In this document: one piece after another, positions 7,019 through 11,936 of the stretch
Layout of the letters: each line of letters opens with the position of its first letter
How positions within the stretch are numbered: the stretch's first letter is position 1
The notes under the pieces: generated by a model
What the model was told of the DNA's origin: nothing
The model's input: only the letters and a program-made list of their open reading frames with translations
The model's database searches: none
Assembly: GCA_910588865.1 (NCBI GenBank)
Contig: CAJUSJ010000077.1
Coordinates: 7,129-19,064, forward strand
Length of the DNA stretch: 11,936 bases
DNA from: an uncultured Lachnospiraceae bacterium
GTDB lineage: Bacteria > Bacillota > Clostridia > Lachnospirales > Lachnospiraceae
Direction: 5' to 3'
Position numbers and translations under genes: made by a program

Positions 7019-7044
7019 ATTTGTGGGATAAATCCCAGCCTCCT
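7019..7044 (-). promoter_or_regulatory. Ribosome site with a hairpin spacer for the activase gene
   Basis: A perfect AGGAGG (minus strand, 7039-7044) sits 20 nt from the ATG at 7018, too far for normal initiation. Between them is TGGGATTTATCCCA (7024-7037), a 5-bp hairpin with a 4-nt loop. If folded, the effective spacing drops to about 6 nt, the usual distance. The alternative is a rare ATT start 5 nt after AGGAGG, which would add five residues. Confidence 0.5.
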
Positions 7045-7184
7045 TTGCATAAAGACATCTGGGTGAGCATGCCGTAGGTAGTTTAACATAAAATAGGAAA
7101 GAATACAATTGGGGGTCACTGTTAAAAAAATGTTAACGGATTATGAAAAAATAGTGAAAGTGCTGACTTCCTGGAAAATTTTGT

Positions 7185-7203
7185 CGAACCCCCGGGGGGT
7201 TCG
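7185..7203. promoter_or_regulatory. 19-bp palindrome in the divergent intergenic region
   Basis: CGAACCCCC and GGGGGTTCG form a perfect 9-bp inverted repeat around one central G. It lies 12 bp upstream of the -35 box of the corA promoter and between two divergent genes. The position suits an operator or activator site. It is not followed by a T-run, so a terminator is unlikely. Confidence 0.45.
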
Positions 7204-7215
7204 CTTTAGATTTAT

Positions 7216-7244
7216 TTGACAAACCTACCACCACAATCTATAAT
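7216..7244 (+). promoter_or_regulatory. Consensus sigma-A promoter for corA
   Basis: Perfect TTGACA (7216-7221) and perfect TATAAT (7239-7244) with the optimal 17-bp spacer. Transcription would begin near 7251 and give a leader of about 47 nt before the ATG at 7298. It probably also drives the rhomboid-like gene 28 bp after corA. Confidence 0.9.
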
Positions 7245-7297
7245 AATAAAGTCAAAGGCATATTTTGGAAACAACCGCCGCGAGAAAAGGTGAGATT

Positions 7298-8233
7298 ATG
7301 ATTCAGATCTTTATGACAGAGGATGGGGCGATCCATCAGAAAGACGAAGTGGAAAACGGTATCTGGCTGGCGCTTACGGATCCTACGGCCACGGAGATCC
7401 TGGAGATCTCAGAGGCCTACGGCATTGACCCGGATCATCTCAGGGCACCCCTGGACGAGGAGGAGCGCTCCCGTATTGAGCTGGAGGACCATTACACCCT
7501 GATCCTGGTGGATATCCCGGCTATTGAGGAGAGAAGCGGGAAGGATTGGTATGTGACCATCCCACTGGGCATCATTATCACAGAGCAGATGATTATCACC
7601 ATATGCCTGGAGGAGACCCCCATCCTGACGGCATTTATGGATGGAAGAGTGAAGGAATTCTACACATACATGAAGACCAGGTTCATTTTACAGATCTTAT
7701 ACAAGAACGCCTCCATGTATTTGCAGTACCTGCGGGTCATTGACAAGAAAAGCGACGTGGTGGAGAGGAAGCTTCACAAAGCCCAGAAAAACCGGGAGCT
7801 GATGGAGCTTCTGGAGCTGGAGAAGAGCCTTCTGTATTTTTCCACATCTCTCAGGTCCAACGAGGTGGTGCTGGAGAAACTGATGAAGACGGAGAAGATC
7901 AAGAAGTATCCGGAGGACACGGAGCTCCTTGAGGATGTCATCATTGAGAACAAGCAGGCCATTGAGATGGCCAACATTTACAGCGGAAACCTGAATGTGA
8001 CTACGGAGGCGGTGGCGTCGGTGATCTCCAACAACTTAAACATTGTCATGAAGCTTTTGACCACCATAACCCTGGTCATGTCTATCCCCACCATGGTGGC
8101 CAGCTTTTACGGCATGAATGTCCTTGGGATCCCATTTGCCCAGCACCCCCAGGGATTCTGGGTGGTCATCGGGTTTACCCTGGTGCTGTCCCTTGTGGTG
8201 ACACTGATCTTTTCCAAAAAAGACCTGTTTTAG
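7298..8233 (+). CDS. corA: CorA-family magnesium/divalent metal transporter
   Basis: A 311-residue inner-membrane channel-type transporter for Mg2+ or related divalent ions. It has a soluble N-terminal alpha/beta domain (about 1-125), long helices forming the stalk (about 125-245), TM1 at about 247-269, the family signature YGMN at 271-274, a short periplasmic loop, TM2 at about 286-305, and a basic C-terminal tail (SKKDLF). This is the normal architecture and length for the shorter Firmicute CorA proteins. The ATG at 7298 follows AAAGGTGAG. An in-frame TTG at 7265 exists but has no ribosome site and lies close to the expected transcription start, so it was not chosen. The gene has its own consensus promoter and is followed by a membrane-protein gene after 28 bp, suggesting co-transcription. 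The exact ion cannot be read from the sequence. Confidence 0.93.
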   Translation: MIQIFMTEDGAIHQKDEVENGIWLALTDPTATEILEISEAYGIDPDHLRAPLDEEERSRIELEDHYTLILVDIPAIEERSGKDWYVTIPLGIIITEQMIITICLEETPILTAFMDGRVKEFYTYMKTRFILQILYKNASMYLQYLRVIDKKSDVVERKLHKAQKNRELMELLELEKSLLYFSTSLRSNEVVLEKLMKTEKIKKYPEDTELLEDVIIENKQAIEMANIYSGNLNVTTEAVASVISNNLNIVMKLLTTITLVMSIPTMVASFYGMNVLGIPFAQHPQGFWVVIGFTLVLSLVVTLIFSKKDLF

Positions 8234-8261
8234 ATGTTTTTCAGAAAAGGACAAGACGAGT

Positions 8262-9119
8262 ATGAGATTTTTTCGCAAACTGGAACAAAAATATGGAAAA
8301 TACGCGGTCAGCAACCTGATGTATTATATTGTGATCCTGTATGGTATGGGACTGGTCCTGTATCTGTTTAATCCCATGGCTTACTGGGCTTATCTGTCTT
8401 TGGACATGGAGGCCATATTCCACGGGCAGGTGTGGCGGCTTGTGACATTTCTGATCTATCCGCCAGCCCTTGGGAACTGGGTTCTCAGCGACATTTTTTT
8501 CGGCGTCATAGCCCTGTTCATGTACCACAGCCTGGGGCTGACTCTGGAGAGAGTGTGGGGAGCCTTCCGGTTTAATGTGTTTTTCCTCATGGGCGTCATG
8601 GGGCAGATTCTGGCGGCACTGGTGGGCTATGTGGTATTTCATCAGAACTACTATATTACCACGGGATTTTTAAATTTTTCCATATTCCTGGCATTTGCCA
8701 TATGTTTTCCTGATGTACAGTTTCTGCTGTTCATGGTCATCCCCATCAAGGCCAAATGGCTGGCCATAGCCGAGACGGCAGTGTATGCCTACAGTTTTTT
8801 TAGAGGGAGCGCCAGCACCCGGTGCGAGATCGCGCTGTCCCTGCTCAATGTGATCCTCTTTGTGGCCATGACCCGCGACTATCAGAGGTACAGCCCAAAG
8901 GAGATCAAGAGAAAGCGGGACTTTAAGGCCAAGATGAAGGTCATGCCCAAGGGACGGACTATCCACAAGTGCGCTGTCTGCGGCAGAACAGAGACCGATG
9001 ATCCAAACCTGGATTTCCGGTACTGCTCCAAATGCGTGGGGGGTCTGGAGTACTGCCAGGATCATTTGTACACCCATCAGCATGTGACGGAGGATATCAC
9101 CCCTCTCCATGACAATTGA
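8262..9119 (+). CDS. Rhomboid-fold membrane protein without protease motif, with C-terminal zinc knuckle
   Basis: A 285-residue polytopic membrane protein. Hydrophobic segments lie at about 19-37, 58-68, 73-90, 104-126, 137-160, 164-180 and 189-204. Rhomboid hallmarks are present: HGQVWRLVTF (54-63) and LERVWGAFRF (95-104). The catalytic GxSG is not: the equivalent region reads TTGFLNFS (133-140), so it is probably a pseudoprotease. The cytosolic tail (205-285) is basic, then has C237-x2-C240, C255-x2-C258 and C265 with H268, H272 and H274, enough to bind one or two zinc ions. The ATG at 8262 follows AGAAAAGGA. It lies 28 bp after corA with no visible terminator between, so it likely shares the corA promoter. 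Its role is unknown; a scaffold or metal-responsive partner of the transporter is speculation. Confidence 0.75.
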   Translation: MRFFRKLEQKYGKYAVSNLMYYIVILYGMGLVLYLFNPMAYWAYLSLDMEAIFHGQVWRLVTFLIYPPALGNWVLSDIFFGVIALFMYHSLGLTLERVWGAFRFNVFFLMGVMGQILAALVGYVVFHQNYYITTGFLNFSIFLAFAICFPDVQFLLFMVIPIKAKWLAIAETAVYAYSFFRGSASTRCEIALSLLNVILFVAMTRDYQRYSPKEIKRKRDFKAKMKVMPKGRTIHKCAVCGRTETDDPNLDFRYCSKCVGGLEYCQDHLYTHQHVTEDITPLHDN

Positions 9120-9181
9120 CCGCGGCGGCGGCAGACTTTTAAGGAAATAAAAAATAAGAAGCGGAAAGGCAGATTATAAGT

Positions 9182-10618
9182 ATGAAAAAGACAAAGATCA
9201 TCTGCACCATGGGACCGAATTCGGATGACCGTCAGGTCATGATCGGTCTTGCCAAAAACGGCATGGACATCGCCAGATTTAATTTTTCCCATGGTGATCA
9301 CGAGGAACAGAAAGCCCGTTTAGACCAGTTAAAGAGTGTCAGGGAGGAGCTGGATCTCCCCATCGCTGCCCTTTTGGATACAAAAGGCCCTGAGATCCGC
9401 ACCGGACTGCTGAAAGGCGGCCAGAAGGTTACCCTGACAGAAGGCCAGGAATTCACCCTGACCACCAGGGCTGTGGAGGGAGATCAGGAGATCTGCCATA
9501 TCAACTACAGAGGCCTGAATGATGATGTGGTTCCAGGCAACCGGATCCTTATTGACGACGGCCTCATTGAGCTTAAGGTGGAACAGGTGGATGGCACGGA
9601 GATCCGCTGCAGGGTCGTAAACGGCGGCGAATTGGGCCAGAGAAAAGGCGTCAATGTACCTAATGTGAAGGTAAAGCTTCCGGCTCTGACGGAGAAGGAT
9701 AAAGAGGACATCTGGTTCGGCATTGAGGAGGGCTTTGATTTTATCGCCGCCTCATTTGTCCGAAACGCGGATGCCATTGTGGAGATCAAGCAGATGCTTG
9801 ACGTGGCGGGGTCCAACATAAAGGTTATCGCCAAGATCGAGAACGCTGAGGGAATCGAGAACATTGACTCCATCATCGCGGCCAGCGACGGGATCATGGT
9901 GGCCAGAGGCGACATGGGCGTGGAGATTCCCGCTGAGAGGGTTCCCTACATCCAGAAAGAGATCATCCGCAAGTGCAATGAGGCCAGCAAGCCTGTGATC
10001 ACGGCCACCCAGATGCTGGACTCCATGATCCGCAATCCCCGCCCCACCAGGGCAGAGGTCACAGACGTGGCTAACGCGGTCTACGACGGAACGGACGCGG
10101 TCATGCTCTCCGGCGAGACCGCTATGGGCAAATATCCTGTGGAGGCATTAAAGATGATGGCCCAGATCGCGGAGGAAACCGAGTCCCATCTGGACTACAA
10201 CGCGTACCGCCGCCGCAATGTGTCCGCGGAAAACCTGCGGAAGATCTCCAATGCCGTATGCTTTTCATCCGTATCCACGGCCCATGACCTGGACGCCAAG
10301 GTGATCATCGCGCCCAGCATCAGCGGCTTTACCGCGGGCCTGCTGTCCAAATACCGGCCCGGTGCCCGCATCATCGGCCTGTCTCCCAGCGGCACAGCTG
10401 TCCGCCAGATGCAGATCCTGTGGGGAGTCACCCCATTTATAGCAAAACGGGCCGACTCCACGGACATCCTTATTGCCACCTCCGTTGATCTTCTCCGGGG
10501 AAAAGGCATTGTGGAATCCGGGGATGTGGTAGTGGTCACCGCCGGAGTGGTGAGCCATGAACGCCGCCACGAACCTGCCCAGGACACCAACATCATGCGC
10601 ATCGTAAACATTTTGTAA
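9182..10618 (+). CDS. pyk: Pyruvate kinase
   Basis: A 478-residue enzyme catalysing phosphoenolpyruvate plus ADP to pyruvate plus ATP, the last step of glycolysis, in the cytoplasm. Visible motifs are TKIICTMGP at the N-terminus, ARFNFSHG (R32, N34, S36), LLDTKGPEIRTG (D66, E71), VIAKIENAEGI with catalytic K218 and metal ligand E220, ARGDMGVEIP with D244, and ITATQMLDSM with T276, then RAEVTDVANAVYDGTDAVMLSGETA. The glutamate in GPEIRTG (E71) is the residue associated with K+-dependent enzymes. The length fits the short form, lacking the extra PEP-utiliser domain found in some Bacillus-type enzymes. GGAAAGG (9163-9169) precedes the ATG at 9182 by 12 nt, a little long. The gene ends at its own strong terminator. 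No clear promoter is visible in the 62-bp gap upstream, so read-through from the corA-rhomboid unit is possible. Confidence 0.98.
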   Translation: MKKTKIICTMGPNSDDRQVMIGLAKNGMDIARFNFSHGDHEEQKARLDQLKSVREELDLPIAALLDTKGPEIRTGLLKGGQKVTLTEGQEFTLTTRAVEGDQEICHINYRGLNDDVVPGNRILIDDGLIELKVEQVDGTEIRCRVVNGGELGQRKGVNVPNVKVKLPALTEKDKEDIWFGIEEGFDFIAASFVRNADAIVEIKQMLDVAGSNIKVIAKIENAEGIENIDSIIAASDGIMVARGDMGVEIPAERVPYIQKEIIRKCNEASKPVITATQMLDSMIRNPRPTRAEVTDVANAVYDGTDAVMLSGETAMGKYPVEALKMMAQIAEETESHLDYNAYRRRNVSAENLRKISNAVCFSSVSTAHDLDAKVIIAPSISGFTAGLLSKYRPGARIIGLSPSGTAVRQMQILWGVTPFIAKRADSTDILIATSVDLLRGKGIVESGDVVVVTAGVVSHERRHEPAQDTNIMRIVNIL

Positions 10619-10639
10619 ACCAAACACATCCAGACAAAG

Positions 10640-10701
10640 AAGTCTGCTATCTGGTACCAGGGTACTTAAAAGTGCCCTTATTGCGCCATAGCAGACTTTT
10701 T
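10640..10701 (+). terminator. Rho-independent terminator of pyk with nested hairpin
   Basis: AAGTCTGCTAT (10640-10650) pairs with ATAGCAGACTT (10688-10698), followed by a T-run. Inside, AGGGTAC and GTGCCCT form a second hairpin around 10659-10677, giving a long two-tier stem. It lies 21 bp after the pyk stop codon. Confidence 0.88.
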
Positions 10702-10702
10702 A

Positions 10703-10788
10703 TGTACACGGGGCGGAAAGGATATGGCCGCTAAAGCGGCTCCGTCCCGGCACGGCGGGCGGGGGGAAAGAGCCTCCCCCGCGCGATT
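10703..10788 (+). repeat. 86-bp GC-rich structured repeat, copy B
   Basis: Begins TGTACACGGGGCGGA immediately after the pyk terminator T-tract and ends CGATT, 32 bp before the lysA-like start codon. Stem 1 is CGGGGCGGA (10709-10717) with TCCGTCCCG (10741-10749), with one G-T pair, enclosing GCCGC-taaa-GCGGC (10727-10740). Stem 2 joins 10759-10766 with the C-rich strand at about 10775-10782. By hand it matches copy A in about 75 of 87 aligned columns. Here it could form part of the lysA leader, but no promoter is visible upstream of it. Confidence 0.75.
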
Positions 10789-10820
10789 AACCACCATCCC
10801 GGAAAGGAAGGAACACTTAC

Positions 10821-11936
10821 ATGGAAAAGAAGACATTTGTAACTTTGGAGCAGCTGCGGGAAATCACAAAAGACTATCCTACGCCTTTTCACCTCTACGA
10901 CGAGAGAGGGATCCGCGAGAACGCGGCCCGGTTGAAGGAAGCGTTTTCCTGGAACAAAGGTTTTAAGGAGTATTTCGCGGTAAAAGCCACCCCCAACCCC
11001 TTTATCCTGAAACTGTTGAAGGAGTGCGGCTGCGGCACCGACTGCTCCTCTGCCACAGAGCTGATGATGTCTGACGCCTGCGGTTTCAAAGGCCATGACA
11101 TCATGTTCTCCTCCAACGACACGCCTCTTGAGGAATTCGCCTTTGCCAATGACCTGGGAGCCATCATCAATCTGGACGATATCACCCATATCCAGTGCCT
11201 GGAGGACACCATCGGAAAGATCCCTGAGACTGTGTGCTGCCGGTACAATCCAGGCGGGGTGTTTAAGATCAGCAATGACATTATGGACAACCCTGGCGAC
11301 TCCAAGTACGGCATGACCACGGACCAGATCTTTGAGGCTTTTAAGATCCTGAAAGAAAAGGGCGCGAAGCACTTTGGAATCCATGCCTTTTTGGTGAGCA
11401 ACACCGTGACAAATGAGTACTATCCCATGCTGGCCAAGATCCTTTTTCAGCTGGCCGTAAGGCTCCATGAAGAGACAGGGGCGGATATTCGTTTCATCAA
11501 CCTGTCCGGCGGCATCGGCATCCCCTACAAGCCTGACCAGGAGCCAAACGATATCATGGTCATCGGAGAAGGGGTGAGGAAGGTGTACGAGGAAGTGCTG
11601 GTTCCGGCGGGCATGGGCGATGTGGCCCTGTTTACGGAGCTGGGGCGGTTTATGCTGGCTCCTTACGGCTGCCTGGTGACAAAGGCTATTCATGAGAAGC
11701 ACACTTACAAGGAGTACATTGGGGTGGATGCCTGCGCGGCGAACCTGATGCGCCCCGCGGTCTATGGCGCTTACCACCATATCACGGTGGCGGGAAAAGA
11801 GGATCAGCCCAGGGATCACAGGTACGATGTGGTCGGATCCCTGTGCGAGAACTGCGACAAATTTGCCGTTGACCGGGATCTGCCGGAGATTGAGAAGGGA
11901 GACCTTCTGGTGATCCACGATACAGGAGCCCATGGA
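10821..11936 (+). CDS. lysA: Diaminopimelate decarboxylase-like PLP enzyme (3' end outside window)
   Basis: The first 372 codons of a fold-type III PLP decarboxylase, open to the window edge. LysA removes CO2 from meso-diaminopimelate to give L-lysine. The PLP-binding lysine is K55 in YFAVKATPNP. Later motifs are SSATEL (76-81), KYGM (162-165), IHAFLVSNT (187-195), SGGIGIPY (229-236), ELGRFMLAPYG (273-283), RPAVYGAYHH (311-320), and CENCDKFA (342-349) then GDLLVIHDTGAHG at the edge. Several differ from textbook LysA: HAF for HAH, ELGR for EPGR, and CENCDK for CESxD. It may therefore be a clostridial LysA variant or act on a related substrate such as carboxynorspermidine. The ATG at 10821 follows GGAAAGGAAGG with good spacing. 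No lysine riboswitch is recognisable between pyk and this gene; that gap holds a terminator and the 86-bp repeat. Confidence 0.82.
   Translation, partial: MEKKTFVTLEQLREITKDYPTPFHLYDERGIRENAARLKEAFSWNKGFKEYFAVKATPNPFILKLLKECGCGTDCSSATELMMSDACGFKGHDIMFSSNDTPLEEFAFANDLGAIINLDDITHIQCLEDTIGKIPETVCCRYNPGGVFKISNDIMDNPGDSKYGMTTDQIFEAFKILKEKGAKHFGIHAFLVSNTVTNEYYPMLAKILFQLAVRLHEETGADIRFINLSGGIGIPYKPDQEPNDIMVIGEGVRKVYEEVLVPAGMGDVALFTELGRFMLAPYGCLVTKAIHEKHTYKEYIGVDACAANLMRPAVYGAYHHITVAGKEDQPRDHRYDVVGSLCENCDKFAVDRDLPEIEKGDLLVIHDTGAHG

Noticed and set aside
7019..7108. 30-codon N-terminal extension of the activase protein
   Set aside because: It has no family character and no ribosome site; conserved sequence begins at LGIDIGSTT just after the ATG at 7018. 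Only a five-residue extension from an ATT remains conceivable.
7185..7203. GC palindrome as a rho-independent terminator
   Set aside because: There is no T-run on either side and no gene end nearby; it lies between two divergent starts.
9116..9144. A promoter for pyk starting with TTGACC at 9116
   Set aside because: No acceptable -10 hexamer occurs 16-18 bp downstream.
10731..11933. A 400-codon open frame on the minus strand opposite the lysA-like gene
   Set aside because: The plus-strand frame 10821-11936 carries a complete set of PLP decarboxylase motifs and a ribosome site. The minus frame has no recognisable family and arises from codon bias.

Overview
The window looks like a chromosomal segment of an anaerobic Firmicute, most likely a gut Lachnospiraceae/Clostridiales species of the Enterocloster-Hungatella-Lachnoclostridium type. 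This rests on family content (a double-activase 2-hydroxyacyl-CoA dehydratase-like protein, a clostridial short pyruvate kinase, a multi-copy Lachnospiraceae-type PD-(D/E)XK protein), strong AGGAGG-like ribosome sites, sigma-A promoters and mid-range base composition. It is a recognition-based inference; no database search was possible.

Left part (1-2700) is accessory DNA. A roughly 190-bp highly self-complementary element (179-371) precedes a gene (617-1582) for a PD-(D/E)XK nuclease-like protein with a charged four-unit repeat near its C-terminus. Next is a decayed IS256-family insertion (1593-2505). It keeps both degenerate terminal inverted repeats and the N-terminal 177 residues of its transposase, but its middle and 3' half are replaced by about 270 bp of unrelated DNA. 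To its right is the last 26 codons of another, beheaded gene, closed by a strong terminator.

Right part (2786-11936) is ordinary core or metabolic DNA. On the minus strand is a 1410-residue protein with two tandem BcrA/BadF/HgdC-type ATPase (activase) domains followed by a cysteine-rich dehydratase/DUF2229-type half. It diverges from a plus-strand run: a CorA-type divalent-metal transporter with a consensus promoter, a rhomboid-fold membrane protein that lacks the catalytic serine motif and carries a C-terminal zinc-binding knuckle, pyruvate kinase (pyk) with its own terminator, and a diaminopimelate-decarboxylase-like gene (lysA) that runs off the window end.

The most interesting unexplained structure is an 86-bp GC-rich repeat present twice (2696-2781 and 10703-10788). 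Each copy begins immediately after the T-tract of a rho-independent terminator. The copies are about 86% identical by hand alignment, fold into the same two-stem pattern, and differ partly by pair-preserving substitutions. Other points to note are the structured element upstream of the nuclease-like gene, a 19-bp GC-rich palindrome just upstream of the corA promoter, and a hairpin that appears to fold out the over-long ribosome-site spacing of the giant activase gene.
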